DNA from: Synchiropus splendidus
Taxonomy: Eukaryota; Chordata; Actinopteri; Syngnathiformes; Callionymidae
NCBI RefSeq assembly: GCF_027744825.2
Contig: NC_071335.1
Coordinates: 27,865,001 to 27,929,000, forward strand
DNA length: 64,000 nt
Direction: 5' to 3'
A program made the translations under genes and the position numbers. Below, piece after piece: positions 49,956-63,583 of this stretch. Position 1 is the first letter of the stretch; each line of letters begins with the position of its first letter. Below the pieces are notes generated by a model. It had not been told where the DNA came from. It was given only the letters and a program-made list of their open reading frames with translations, and did not search any database.

Positions 49956-52462
49956 TAAATAATCTTTGGCACCAGTTTACATGTAACAACAGGTCCAGGG
50001 GCTTCACCCTTTCAAAGCATGTTGCTCTCCACATCTTACGTAACACATTTGGAGTCTGTTGCAAATGGCTTTTGCTGCGTATCAGCCGGGATTAGTTTTA
50101 GAAACTGTTTCTTTGTTGCGTTCCACGCTTAGTGTTTTCTTTTGAGCTCACTTGAACTCTGACACCATGGATGACCTTTATGTTTCATTTGTTTGTTTAG
50201 GAGGGTGTTGTAGTTTCACAAGGTTTCTCTTGACAGGAAGAGCAAAGACATTGTGCAATACCACTATCACAAGAAAATCACAGAAAACTTTATGCTAAAA
50301 GTAGCCTTTAGCCTTTCGGCAAACTCCTTATTATGTTGATGCGATAAGAGTATCCTGTTGTTTGAGGCGCGTTAAGCGTAAATCTGTTCCGAAAATCGAC
50401 TTAAATTGTGATGTGGAATGTTGTAGTCATTGGCGAGGGCTTTTGCTAGCATTCACCTGAGCAGGGAGGCCGAGTGGCGCCTGCCAAACTTATCTTCAGC
50501 CACCAATCACACCACAGTCATGGACTGATGCCATTCAAAAGTATTTCTGAGAGGGATTATGCACAAGGCAGGTGATCATGGTTCATGAATGATGTCAGCT
50601 GAAAAAACATTCTTAACCTTTGGCTACAAATTCACTTTTTTTCCAGAACAAAACAGTTGTGTTGAGTTTCGGAGATTCAGTCCCCAGACGTAGAGGACAC
50701 CTCCACAAAAGACCTCAACAGAACTGAAGTGTTTTTGGCCCAAAAGCAGTGCAGCCTCTCCTTAAATTCCGAACATGTGTTATGCTTTGTGCGCTGGGGG
50801 GCTTACAGTGTTTTATGTTAGCAAAGCTAAATGTCAGCACAGAGACCTGCAGGTGTGGATACGTCTCCTTGCTGCTAGAAAGCAAGTCTTTTAAGAAATT
50901 GTGTGAGCAAAACCAACAATATTCATCGACTGTGGTGATATCAAAAATGCTTCTGAGCAGTTTGGATCCACTAGTACATTGGGTACACAACACTGACTCA
51001 GAACATTTCTATGTGTTTTATTTAAACATTAAATGCAACTCTGTGTACTAAACAGCAGACAGCAGTAGATTAATGGCACCAAACCAGAAGAGGAAGTAAG
51101 ATGAAAAATACAGCAGAGGGTGAGGTACTCGGTTCAGTGGTTGGGCCTGATAAGCAGAATTCCACAGACCAACGTTCCTGAAAGAAAGAAACCGTCAAAC
51201 CTACAGGTACATGGCGCCCTTTTGATTTGGAGATTTAAAAAGGTCAAGGAAGAATGATGAGAAAGACACAATAGGGTTAATAGTTTTTGTTTTACTATTT
51301 CGAGTTTTTAAAAAAAATCTGAGTCAGAAAATTTGAAGTCTTGAATTATCACCAAAAATGGAATTTGCAAAACAGACGTTTTTAGAATTTTGGAGAAAAA
51401 AAAAGAAAGAAATCATGATCAAAACATTTTCAGATTCTTTTTTGTCTGTTTTTTCTCCTTCTGATTTGAAACCTTTCCTTTTGATCCCATTTAAGCAGTT
51501 AATAATCAGTTAATACGATTTTTACCATCATCATCTCATGTTTCCTCAGCATCAGCTCAGGTTTAGATTAAGTTTCAGAGACTGAAATGCTAATGCAGAT
51601 GTTAGTACTTTCCTCATGAGATTAAACTCTCCAATACAAGAGGTTTTCAATTGAGTCAATTTATAAGCTCTGTTATCTAAAGCCAGAATCTCAAGAGACC
51701 GAGTTTATTCATGAAACATCCGAACTTCCGCGTAAGCTGTAGAGAACTGACAAACGTCATCAGCTGAGTAATGTGTGCCTGTCATTTCACGTCAGCAATA
51801 AATCTCAGTTTGAATGTACTACACTGTCATTACCACAAGGATTAGTGTAGAGTGAAACTGGCTCTGTACAACAGGAGAAACCTTTTCTGCTCTGTCCGAC
51901 TGGATTCGTCGTGCCTGTTTGACTCAATCAATGAAATATTGGTACCATTAAATATTTCCATTGAAGTTTAAGTGCAAACAAAAGCATGAAACTTTATTAA
52001 GCCACATTGATGTTGTTAATTTATGAGGCAAACGGAGATGTTCCGAGGACTGACCCTCGAGCCGTGCAATTACTAAGGGTAATGTGATTTGACTGATGTC
52101 TTTGACCGCAATAGAATTTCTCAGAAGGTAGCGCCAACTGTGTCTGAACAGCTCTGACATTTAAGTTCCTCATGTCCAGGCCAACATCTCTTTGTCTCCT
52201 CGAGCATTTGAGACACTGATCTGAGGGAAGCGGGGAGGGTGGGGCGGAGACACGGAAGACAGCAACCCTAGTTCTCTTAAAAGTTTAGTGGCTTTGTTTT
52301 TGTCTTAAACTTACATAAATGTGGGCGGGAGATTTGTACTCTAAAGGCCCATTTATGGCCCACTACGTACGAAAATGGACCCATCCTTTTCGAACTTTAC
52401 CATCGCTGATCGCATGCTTGTTATTGATGTACACCAATATATCCTATATCCACCAATGTATG

Positions 52463-52503
<41 letters not shown>

Positions 52504-54360
52504 GATCTTCCAATACAATAAGTAAACTATCTCTAGTCATTCAAGTCACATTACACCATCGAGGTCACTGGATAGCAAAGAACTTCAAGCATCTTTCACA
52601 AACATTTATGCTTTCTCAAACGGATTGATGAGGCTCATGAGTCCATCTGTTGTGAGACTGAATTTTGGCCACTTGAGGCCACCGTGACTGCTCATCATGG
52701 AACAGTGAGCCTGTGTGGATCAGGATTCATAAAATATTTCACTGACTACACTGTTAAGTTCCTGTCTGTCTGTGTCTGAAATCTGCACTGCAACGATTCT
52801 CTCTCCTTTGCAGAACTATGCCGCTCCAATTGACTCCAATTGAGTGCATATGCACATTTTGACCATCCACAAACAACTTCAAGAGAAATCAGCTTTTAAA
52901 CATCTGCCAGCTCCAATAGTTCACTTCAAATAGTGGGGTCTTCTAGTTGCTGTTCCTTCCGTTGCGCGTATGTAGCAGTGTCACTCTGCAGACGATGATC
53001 TAAATGGCCGGGGCCCATGGTTGGGCCGCGAGCGCCTCCTAGAGGGCTGCTAGAATATACCTTTATACCTTTGGGCCGTGACACGCTCAGTTTCAATACA
53101 TGAACCACATATGGTGGCGCTGGATTGACTTGACCACTGCGAATCTGTGATGGTAAACAACTATGGAGAAGTTATTGGAAAGAAAACAAATGATAATGAA
53201 ACAGTCAAAACTGTTCATCAAAGCACCAGTTGAAGCAGTTTTGAGAATGTATTAATACATGTTATGGCAATGCCTTCATTTACACTTTACTTATATTTTC
53301 TTTGGGGTTTAAATAAAATATATTATTTTTATTTTGGGATATTTAGACATGGATCTATTATATTTATTTTATTCCAAATTTTATTAAAATTTTCCAGTTC
53401 GCAACAGTTTGTATAAAGTGTATTTCTTTTCTTTGTAGTAAATATGATGAATATGACTTGCACCTGGTTCTGCTGCTGTTTGGTCTGTTCGATGACAAAT
53501 AAATCATCTTAGCGATGGTCACATGGTTTCATGTCATTTCACAAGGTTTTGGTTCTTGAATTACTTGAATGGCCGTTCTTGGAAAGGTGGGCCCCGAGAT
53601 CTAAAAGGTTAGACCCCTGATGTAGAGCACCACTACAGGTAGTAACAACAACACTGCCACCGATGGTTTCCGGTGGTACTGCTCCGTTTGGTCTGTATCT
53701 GCGAGCTTTGTGGAAATGTGCAGAAACACAGATGGAATGAAGGTAGAGCACGGACAGAAGGCTCCATCCGGATCGGGATCCATACTTAACATTGAGCATA
53801 AACGGCACTTAAAGCCGCACACACTTTCCTAGCCGAGGTTTTCCCTGCCAGTTTCAAAAGAGGTGACGACAGGAATCTTCTGAAAACAACCTTAAATGCT
53901 AAAATATGGGCAAGTCGTTGGTGCTGTGATGGTCTAACGGCAAACGTGGAGGATGATACGGCGCATGCGCTTCTAAAGCTTGTGCGCTCTAATAGCATAG
54001 TAGCAGAGCACACCAATCATGGAAAGAGAAGCTGTGACCAGTATGAGCTGTTTAACTACAGTGACTCGGGAGAGTGGCCTGACTGTGGTTTGAGAAAACA
54101 AATGTTTTTGACTGGCTGCCCAGCCATAACTAGGACTCAGCCTTCTGCGATCAAAATTCGGTTGTTGGGCTCTTACTGTATTAAACACTGCTCAGTATTT
54201 GTCTATATTTATCAATATTATTATTCAACACACCTCAGTCTATTGGATACTGTCACGGTGTGTCACTCATTTGTGGGTTAAGGACCTCTTTACTCGAGAA
54301 TGTCGACAATGAAATGCACTGCAGGATCTTTTATTTTATTGTTATTTGGTCTATTAGTAA
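49545..54360. other. Intergenic I-J, no gene recognised
   Basis: About 4.8 kb without a supportable exon. Contents: a poly(T) tract (49940-49956), an (AT)n microsatellite (52467-52501), and GC-rich hAT-like repeat ends at about 52990-53040 (GGTTGGGCCGCGAGCGCC) and 53585-53640. Convergent 3' ends of I and J flank the region. Confidence 0.5.
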
Positions 54361-54365
54361 ACACT

Positions 54366-56926
54366 TCATGCGACCTCATCCACATCCACGTCCACAGTCT
54401 TGCTCGTCTGGACCACTTTGCCATCGACTAGAGTCTCCACCACAGTGATGACCTTGGTGATGACTGGAGAAGAAGAAGGACTCATCAACAAACTGGCGTA
54501 TGAGGCTTTTAAAGTTTCTCAGTGAATGAACTGACCTTGTTTTGAGCTGCAGACAGAGGATGGGAGGAAGAGAAAAGCCATTAGACAAGGTCATGTTGAC
54601 ATTGTAGTTTGAAATGTTTGTGTGTTTCCTCACGACTCATCCTCCCCGTCCAGAAGACGTCTGTACTCTGCAATCTCCAGCTCCAGGCGAGTCTTCAGGT
54701 CCAGCAGCATGTCGTACTCATTCTTGTTGCTGACGATGTTGGCCTGGATCTGTGAGAGCTGAGCCTCCAGGCTGGAGACCTGGTTCTGCAGAGATGCTAG
54801 CTGGGAAGCGTAGCGCGCCTGAGTCTCTGCCAGTGTGCCTTCCAGAGAAGCTTTCTGTGGGAGAGTCAGAGAGAAGAAGACACTGAAGGAGGTTCTAGTG
54901 GAGGCAAACTATTGCCATCATCCCAGAGGGAACCCGGCCTGGTTCCAAATAAGAAATCATTTTTCTCCCTTTTTTTAAAATAACTTTCTTTCCAACAATT
55001 TATTCATTATTCATGCAGGTGATTTTTTACAAATGTGCATATATATTTTCCAATATGATATTAATTTAAAATAAATAAATAAAATGTAGGCTTTAAGATT
55101 ATTCATGAAAATTATAGTCTTATATACTATATATCTATATAATATATAATGTTATAGTTCCCATCCTTTATGACTTCATATAAATCCCCCTTTCTTTTTG
55201 AGGATATAGATGACAGTGATATTTGCAAAAGGTTTCCAGCGCCCAAAAAGCATATTACAAATACAATAGTCTTCAGAGACGCTACATACCATGCTCAAAT
55301 GAGACTGCAGTTCTATTTGGAGCCTCTGGTAGGTGCTCTTCAGATCTTTGATCTCAGTGCGTGTTGTGGACAGAACCTCTGTCTGCGTGGTGACTTCCGC
55401 CTCCAGACCTGCGACCTGGACAAAATCAGGAGCAGTGAGTAGATGAGAATGGAAGCAAACTATAAACCTAGTACCGTCCTCTCACCTTATTCTGGTACCA
55501 GGCCTCGAGGTCTCTGCGGTTCTTGGCGATGGAGCTCTCGTAGTGCTCTCTGATCTCCTTCATGGCCTCGTTCAAGTCTGGAGACGGTGAGGCGTCCACA
55601 GACACGTTGACCTGACCCCCCATCTGGCTTTGCAGCAGAGCCATTTCCTGCAGACAGCCACCAGATTGTTTTTATTACGGCACTGTTTTGGAATACACTG
55701 CTGGGTGGCAGGTTATAGCTCAAATATTTTGAGGTACTAACAGAGAGAATATGTGAGAAGCACGTGTCAACCACAAGGATGGCTTTGTTTGTGGTAGAGG
55801 TTATGTCAAGGTCATGAGGGCAGATTTGAAATGAACACAAAGGACTTTGATAAATGATGACGCTTGCTTTAAAGCTTCAGCTTCAACATGATGCTGTCCA
55901 GCGGTGTTGTTGAAGGGTGGAGTGTTTGACAAGACTGATTCCTACTGTATTCTTCCCCAGACAAGACCTCCATTGATCCTCCTCACCTCCTGGTGGTTCC
56001 TCTTCAATATGATCAGTTCCTCCCTCAGGCCCTCCAGCTGACCCTCCAGATCCAGCCTGGCCAGGTTCAAGTCATCCAGAACCTTCCTCAGCCCGGCAAT
56101 GTCGGCTTCCACCGCCAACCGGATGGCCAGCTCGCTCTCGTACCTTGGGAAAGGGCGGTCACATCATTTGATTAACTCTACTTCCTCAACTCCTCTTTCA
56201 ACTGATGATGTAAATTCAACTGTAATATCTCCATACACTCACTTCATTTTGAAGTCATCGGCAGCAAGTTTTGCATTGTCGATGTCCAGAACAGTTTTAG
56301 CATTGACCCTAGCGGCGACTCGGATCTGTGGACAAAAACACCAGACATTCCACGCATGAGTTGCATTTCTAGAATGTTCCTCACTGTCACGATCATTGTC
56401 TGACGCTTCCTCCGTATGACTGATGAGAATGCGATGGTTGACATTGAGAAGATCATTCAAAGTCAAGAATGAAGGCGACATTTCTCCGCCTGGATTCTTC
56501 AGATATGAAACTACGGATGTGTGGCAGGAATTCAAGGCATGTCAGAGCCCCTGATAAGAGCATGACCTGATAAGAAAAGACGCGCCCATATCCTCTCACC
56601 TTGTCCTTCAGGTCCTCGATGATGGCGAAGAAGCCGGTGTGGTCATGGGAAACCACAGTGCGGTTCGCGTACCAATCCCGAATCTGCTTGTCCAGGCGGT
56701 CGTTCTCCTTCTCCAGAGTGCGCACCTTCTGCAGGTAGGAGGCAAGGCGGTCGTTCAGGTTCTGCATGGTGGCCTTCTCGTTGGCTCCAACGTGGAGGTC
56801 CAAGCCATCAGCCAGGTTGAAAGGTTTGTAGCTGCTCTGGGATGTGGAGATGCGAGTGCCGCTCCCGCCGGCGCCACCGTAGACGCTCATGGTCCTCTGG
56901 CTGTAGGATCTGGTGCTGAGAGACAT
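54366..56926 (-). CDS. Divergent type I keratin J, complete (394 aa)
   Basis: Eight coding exons on the minus strand: 56926-56600, 56325-56243, 56143-55987, 55647-55486, 55415-55290, 54854-54634, 54546-54536 and 54463-54366. Lengths 327, 83, 157, 162, 126, 221, 11 and 98 stay in phase to a TGA at 54368-54366. The head is short (48 residues) with [15 protein letters not shown]. The rod starts at N49 and reads [16 protein letters not shown] in coil 1A, unlike the array genes. Exon 6 has the canonical 221 bp, one codon more than in B-I. The tail reads SSKQ, then [19 protein letters not shown] and ends in an acidic VDVDVDEVA. The tail homology needs the 11-nt microexon. Introns 3-5 are larger (339, 70 and 435 bp) than in the array. 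AATAAA-like signals (minus strand) at 54335-54330 and 54340-54335. A simple-epithelial or other subtype is possible; orthology is not assigned. Confidence 0.92.
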
Positions 56927-57005
56927 GATGGACGGCTGGGATCTGGTGCAGGTGTTGGAGTCAATCTGCAGTTGTCGGCATCAGTGCCTGACCAGCTTAT
57001 ATAGC
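56927..57005 (-). promoter_or_regulatory. Keratin J core promoter and 5' UTR
   Basis: TATATAA on the minus strand at 57003-56997, about 71 bases before the ATG, in the context GCTATATAAGCTGG. It differs from the GAGGATAAAAG box of genes A-I and lacks their 5' UTR motif, in line with separate regulation. Confidence 0.6.
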
Positions 57006-57009
57006 GGAT

Positions 57010-60000
57010 GTCTGAACAGAAGGAGGAGCAAAGAATTGCACATGAAAGAGAGGAATGCAGCTGCCCCTCACACATCTCAACCTTTGCATTAACTCGGGTG
57101 TGGTGGGTGGTGGGCCAGGGCTGGGCTGCCGTGTCTGCAGGTCAAACCCGTGATTCCACATTTCCATATGAAAAAAACATTCTTCAAATAGTCCTCCGCT
57201 CGTTTTTTCATCCCCATCCTGTGTAATTTTCACATTCCTGCTCCGTCCCACCACAAAGACTGACGTTGGTCATAATTCAGAGCCGCGGGACAAAAATCGT
57301 AGACGGGACAGCTCAGCCAAGTGTTTGCTCCCCTCCTGCTCACTGCAGTGACAGAATCGACACATACCAGTGACAATTCGTCTCAGTGAAACTGTGAGGC
57401 AAAAGGTTAAAGATGTCTGTAAAATGGGTATTTTTGGCTCAAAAGAGAGGAGAACTTTCAACACTGAGGTGCATCCAAACGTCAGACTGCCCACCTACTC
57501 CTTATGCAGCGTCACTTCATTTGTAATGGACCCAACATATACAAGCTTGCAGAGGTCCAGTTTTTTTCCACCATTTTTGAAGCATATGAAGTTTCATAAC
57601 TTCATTACGTGACATGCATTATGTGACATTATTATATATACATTATTATGACATGCATCATGGATAAATCTGTTTTTCTTAAAAAACCGAAGGGATACAA
57701 CTTGTATATGAAAGTTTAAAAAAAACATGCAGTATGTGACTGTACAACAATCTCAAAAACATACAGTGAATGAATGTACTTCTTAATGCATTTGTTCACA
57801 AGGTACATGGTAAATGAAGACTAATATGAGCTTTTTGCTGTTAATGGTAAATACTCTGTCTTTGAGGGGGTCGCATGACCATCTGTCTGTTAGCAAAATA
57901 GCTCAGGAAATGCTGATGAGGGGACAAGGAAGTTCATTCTGGTTCCAAACTACCATCTGGATTCAGGATTTGTCAGTGACGTCTTTGCCCTCTGCATCTC
58001 GCCTTGCTTGGCACAGAACTTCCACAACTTTGACTGCTTGCTGCTTGTGATGCCATCAGTGTAGATGCAATGCTGTGGCCGAGTTCAGATTTCTGCTGTG
58101 AGCCTTGTTGTTGCACTGTACCTTGTGAAGCCAAACTAACTAACAAAACACCAGCGATATCAAATCGCATCTAAGTTAGCCCATTTCATTTTTTTTTTGA
58201 TAAACCAATGGATCTACTTGGCTTTGTTTTCTGTTTTGTCTATATTTAGGTTGCATATTGATATGAAAAAACAAGTTCAAGTGATGGAGGGCTGCTGCTC
58301 TGTACAAGGGTTCGTGAGTACAACCAATACACACCATCAATGTGCAGATTCATGTTTTTCTCTCCTCATGTTGTCAGGATGTGTAAAGAGATGTCCCCAA
58401 AAAAACACGCACCTGCTCCGTTCCACACATTGTTCATCATGTTCAGGAGTCAAAAATAATCCAAATATTATTGTTGTCATATGTGTTCATCCAGATTAGA
58501 AGTTATTTTAAAGAGACTGGTCTTGGAAACATCTTCAGCCTGTCTGGCAGAAGAGGCTTTTATTCATGTGAAAAACACACACATTCTGAATGTTTTTTTA
58601 TATATATATATATGTTGTTTCCTAATGTTATTAAAAGTCACCTTAAATGATCAATGACACCTCTTGTGAGATGAGCTGAAACCATAGATAGAGTTGAGCT
58701 GAAACCATAGATAAATAAATCAAATGAATTACAGGTTTGTTGATCCGTAGCCTTATCTGACTCTCCGATCAAACCGTTTGTGGTTGTTTTCCACCGCTGC
58801 TATCTTGTTTGGCGACATCGCCCGACTGCTGGCTCTCCTCCTTCTGTCATCATTTCTCAACTGCTGTTGTCACTCAGATCTGATAAAAGAGGAGACGACA
58901 GATGATCAGATGGTGACTGAAAGAAGGAACTATGTGAACCACGTCTGCGGGACGCTTGACTGACAGTCGCAGCAGGTGAAATGATTTATTTTTTTGTCAC
59001 GTCTGTGTGAACGAAACAATTAACTGAACAAATATTTGAACCTGTGAGCCTCATCATTCTGGTCATTAGGACTGCGGTACAGAGATGCCCACCCCCCACC
59101 AAAAAATAAATAAAAATAAAAAAATAAAACAAGTTCTGACGGACCGTGAGGAACCCCAGGGAGCACCTGTACACACTTGGTTTTCCTCACACAAGCTGAA
59201 ACAACACTCGGGTTACTTGAGTTCTTCTGCAAAGGCACACGCCAAACCTCCAGCTGGATTCAAACCGGCTCCAAGATTTTGGGCTCAAAGACCAGGAATT
59301 GAAATCAGAATGTGCAATTGTTTAATGGGGAACGCACAGTACATTTGACAAAATATTGCCAAAGCTGTAACTTTAACCGACCCCCGGATAGGAGACCAGT
59401 ACCGGTCCGTGGATCAACTCGTCCCGGGCTGCACAAGAAATAATTAATTAATTCCGTTTTGTGTATGATCTGAGTCCGAAGGATCTTTTATTTTGAAAAA
59501 TGACCGGATTCTCTCAGTTAAGCCTCGGTCACTTTCGAGCCAAAATGTAACCCACATGCTCGCAAAATGAGTAGAAAACACCTGTTTCTTTGAAAGTTGA
59601 AAAGGTTCAGTGAAGAGATAGAAGAGCCTACGACGTCCAAGAAGATGGCAGTTTTTAACAAACAATACCAGGAGTCGTTATAAATAATATGGATTTATCG
59701 CAGTCATCTACCGTCACTCCCAGATGGGACTGTCTCGTAGCAGAGAAACAAGCTCAGGGCTCCCAGTATTTAACAAAACAGTGAGTTCGAATTTTCATGC
59801 ACTTTATATTCGGTGTTGTGCTGTATCTACATGCAGTTTTGAAGGCATGTTTAAACGTTGCCATAGCGACCAGTCAGAGAGTGTAAGGGCAGTGGTTGAG
59901 AGGAGGAGAGTTTGTGAGTTCTTTGCGGGCACACAAACATGCTGAGGACTTACATGACGGCTCAAAGTGGCAAGTTCATACCCCCCGGGCCACGTTCCAA

Positions 60001-61300
60001 TCATCAAGTGTTGACGGGTCCGCAGTGATAAAAAGGTTGGGAACCACTGCGTCAAGGGACTTGAAGTACATATGAGTCGTTGGTGTCCTTTTTACTTGCG
60101 TGAAGAAACCATGTCGAGAGCTACTGAAATTATTAGACCACTGCTGTTGAGGTTGACACACCTGGCATTTTTTCTCAATTTTTGTCCATGATGGGCCCAT
60201 CAGGAGGCCGATCCCAGCGACTAGGCATGAGAGGCCAAGGTCGCCCGGGACAGGTCACACGCTCACATCTATGGACAATCGTCCACTGACTTCAGCATGA
60301 TTTTGGACGGCAAGAGATGGGACCACCCAGAGTTTATGTATTACTTCACAAACATCCCGTGTAACTGCAGTTCAGCCCAGTCTCTCTCAGGAAGCAGAAA
60401 CCTGATCCACCCGAGACACTTGAACGACTTGAGCGATTTGTCCGAGGAGGAATCTTCTTCGGCTCACTGTAGTAAACAGCCTTTGTCCCCAGACAACAAG
60501 AATGTTGCCCTGCTTGTTTTTTTGTTTTTTTTTTTCTAAACACGGAGACGTGCCAGGTGACCGTGTAGGTGTATTAACACACCTTCATGTTCACATTCCT
60601 GAACAGCAATAACCTGTGTCTGCATCATACAGTGACAGGTGTTCATTCAAAAATGACAATCCATCATGGCAACACGCAGGTGGCAGGTGGGCTTTTCCTG
60701 CATTGATCCAGCCATCGAGAGGTCAGTTTGGAACTGCGGGCTGTGTTGACACACTCCCTCTTTAATGGGTTTTATACTCATGTGTTTCATGTTTCTGATG
60801 TGACTGCACACTCTCATTCTCATTATAACTTTATATCATTGATGACAAAACTATAGTATTACTGAATGTAAAAATTTTAATCAGTGGTGGGACTTAAACT
60901 AGAATTAATTAATTACAACATTATTACAATTAATTAAATACAACAAAAAATGAATTTAATTTAATTTAATATTATGAAAATGAAATTCTTATACTAATAT
61001 TTTCCAGACATTAAAAGAGCTTTAGTTTAAATAACGTGATATAAAAACTTGAATGTAGCCACCATCGTGATTTATTGTGCTATTGTCAAACACTATTTTG
61101 TTGTTTAAATGTATGTGTGGGTCCATCATTTCATTCAGTAATATACTAAATTCATTCATATTGAAAAATGTGGCTTCTTGTACCATTAAACTGTGATTAA
61201 TTGAGATTAATTCATCACAAATTCTGTACTTAACTAGATTCTTTTTTTAAATCGAATCCCACTCCTAATTTAAATACATTAAAAAGCCTTTTTAAGTTGT
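57010..61300. other. Region right of keratin J, no gene recognised
   Basis: No convincing coding exon. Repeat-like pieces: 59375-59450 (TACCGGTCCGTGGATCAACT, CGGGCTGCACAAGAAATAAT), a typical fish hAT-type element end; 60020-60055 (AAAAAGGTTGGGAACCACTG), another hAT-type end; and 60225-60290, a short common-repeat remnant. Short AT runs at 58598-58612 and AT-rich DNA at 60890-61260. An open frame at 58778-58963 with a hydrophobic N-terminus (MWLFSTAAILFGDIARLLAL) is not supported by anything else. Confidence 0.45.
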
Positions 61301-61689
61301 AACTCTAGATGCCTCACTTTCCATTTATCATTATTCCCAGCCTTATAGTCCTCCATAATAACCTCCAAACCAAAATGGGTGACGTGCTTTATTTATTTTT
61401 CCGTGAGCCAATACGAATCTTCAGTCATGGGTTTGTCATTGCAGTGAGGAGGACAGAACCGGGACGTTCCACCAGATTTTCTGAGCCGGCCCGAGGTGCA
61501 TGCCTGTGCACAGCGTCCGGGAGAGATCATGCTCCCCTCATCATTTCCAGTAGTGAATTATTTTCTTCTCCTGAGGTCCTTACGTCTTTCTTTTGCTGCA
61601 GCGAGTGCCTCTGTCGCCTATGACAAGGAGAAACAGTACATTTGTGGTATTTCCCTTTATGTCAATGAGGTAAAAGGCAGGAGGCAGAG

Positions 61690-62015
61690 CTGGAGGTAGC
61701 GGAGATGAAGATGCCGAGGTTCTCTTTGGGAGTGAGCAGGATGGATAGGATCAGGAAGCAGTATGTCGGGTGTTTAGGAGACAAAGCCAGAGAGGCCAGA
61801 TGGAGATGGTTTGAACATGTACAGAGGAGAGAGAGCCAGTACATTGGTAGGAAGATGTTGAGGTTGGAACTGCCAGGCAGAAGGTGGAGAGGAAGGCCAC
61901 AGAGGAGATTGATGGAGGTGGTGAAGGAGGTCATGAGGTTTGTAGAGGAGGAGGAGGATGATCCGCTGTGGTGACCCCTGAAGGGAGCAGCCAGAAGAGA
62001 AAGAAGAAGAAGGAG
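61690..62015 (+). mobile_element. Non-LTR retrotransposon C-terminal fragment
   Basis: The plus-strand frame 61705-61974 reads SRMDRIRKQYVGCLGDKARE, RWRWFEHVQRRESQYIGRK and LPGRRWRGRPQRRLMEVVKE, the characteristic C-terminal segment of a widespread vertebrate LINE reverse transcriptase. It ends at TGGTGACCCCTGAAGGGAGCAGCC followed by an AGAAGAAAGAAGAAGAA tail, as in the 3' end of such elements. 5' truncated; the clade is not assigned. Confidence 0.75.
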
Positions 62016-63084
62016 TCAATGAGGTAAAAGTGATTACGTTTCGTAAGAGCTGCTAGAATCTTAGATGACTATGGCGACATCTAGAGGCTGAAATCTGAGC
62101 TGCAATCGACATATCAGAATAAGAATGAGAAACATTGGAAGTAATGAAAGGATCCACACAGAGTGAATGAGATGACGCGAAGTAACTGTCTGTCACAGAG
62201 ACGAAGAAGAGAAGAAGAACGAGACAGGGTGAAAGACAGTGAATACGGATCACTAAAAACAGTTGTGCAACTGGAGTAAAAATAGTTTACGATGTCAAGT
62301 TCCAACGGCGGGTGTGGCCCCTCGTTTGTCTGCAGGTGTGTAGTGAAGGCGCGCAACTGCAATAAAAGGTCGAATGAAGCGATTAAAAAAAAATAATCTT
62401 CATAAAATTTACGGCTGCGCTTGTTGAAAAAGCTTGTTAAATGCGCCAAACCTCAGTAAGTAAGTAAATGCAATGTCTTGCATTTGACAGCTTTTATTTG
62501 ACGTTTTTTTGTCATTTTAATTCAAATTAAAAAACGACGAATCATCCGCACATGTCAAAACACAATACGACAGGAAAGTCACACGCAGTTCTTGTTCGAC
62601 TGTGAGCCGACAGACGGGTGAACTATGCAGCTGCGTGTGCAGACAAGAAACTAATAATATATGAGACTGGGTGTAAAGAGAGAAAATAATGACTTGCTGT
62701 CTGACAAGAGAAAGAAAATGCTTTCACCCTTGACAGTGTCATTCATTCTGCAGCGGCGCTGACGAGAGCAAACTGAGTTTGAACTTGGAAGCGAGGGGGA
62801 CCGAGTAGGCGGCTGTTCCGCACCGGCCACCGTCGCTTCGAGAAATGACTATTTCTCAATTGATTTAAAGAGAACCCATTTTTCGCACGCAGCCACGCGC
62901 ACGCAGTTGTAAAACCAGGTTTCTATAGCAGTGAGGGTGTGTCCGTTCATACCTGTGTGCGCGCGTGTGGGACTGGTTTATCGGAGTTTTGCTGTCCTGT
63001 CAGATACAATCCTGAATTTGAGGATGAAGACTTAAAATAAAATAACTTAAAATAACAATTACAATTGGGTTTAAGTTCAGTTAA

Positions 63085-63450
63085 GTTTGTCATTTGTTTT
63101 GGCAGGTAAGGTTTAGAGTGAGAGGCTGGGGAAAGCATTATATCAATGAAGGTCCTCACAAAGGTAGAAGTACAAATATGTGTGTGTGGTCGTAGGAGCT
63201 TGTTTAGCCAACTTTGTGGGGACCCATCCTTGGCAAAACACTTCTTTGTGAGGACCTTGTGACTATGTGGGGACATTTGGTTGGACCCCACTAAGTTAAG
63301 CCTCAATTTGAGGATTGAAGACTTCAGAATAACTGGTTAGTCACTTGTCTTGGATGGTTAGGTTTAGGGTGAGCGGCTGGGGAAAGGGTTATCGTGATGA
63401 CAGTCCTCACAGCGTCCCCACAAGGATAGAAATATGTGTGTGTGTCTGTC
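63085..63450. repeat. Two copies of a fish interspersed repeat
   Basis: Two same-strand copies, about 63105-63190 and 63355-63450, share GGTTTAG.GTGAG.GGCTGGGGAAAG, GTCCTCACA and ATATGTGTGTGTG. Between them lies GTGGGGACCCATCCTTGG with TGTGAGGACCTTG, part of the same well-known GTCCCCACAA-type fish repeat. Non-coding. Confidence 0.6.
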
Positions 63451-63583
63451 ACTGTCACAAAGAAAGAGAGTATATTTCAGAAGCATATTACATTTATTGA
63501 AGCTAAGCAAGAGCGCAGATGACCACTCATTATTGAGGTCAAAGGTCATCACTAGTTTACATGTTTTCATGTTCTTGGCTCAG

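Noticed and set aside
53539..54016. Overlapping minus-strand frames of 73-89 codons
   Set aside because: Mutually overlapping in different frames next to hAT-like repeat sequence; no recognisable protein.
58778..58963. 61-codon frame with a signal-peptide-like start
   Set aside because: Too short, with no promoter, splice or poly(A) context and no recognised homology.
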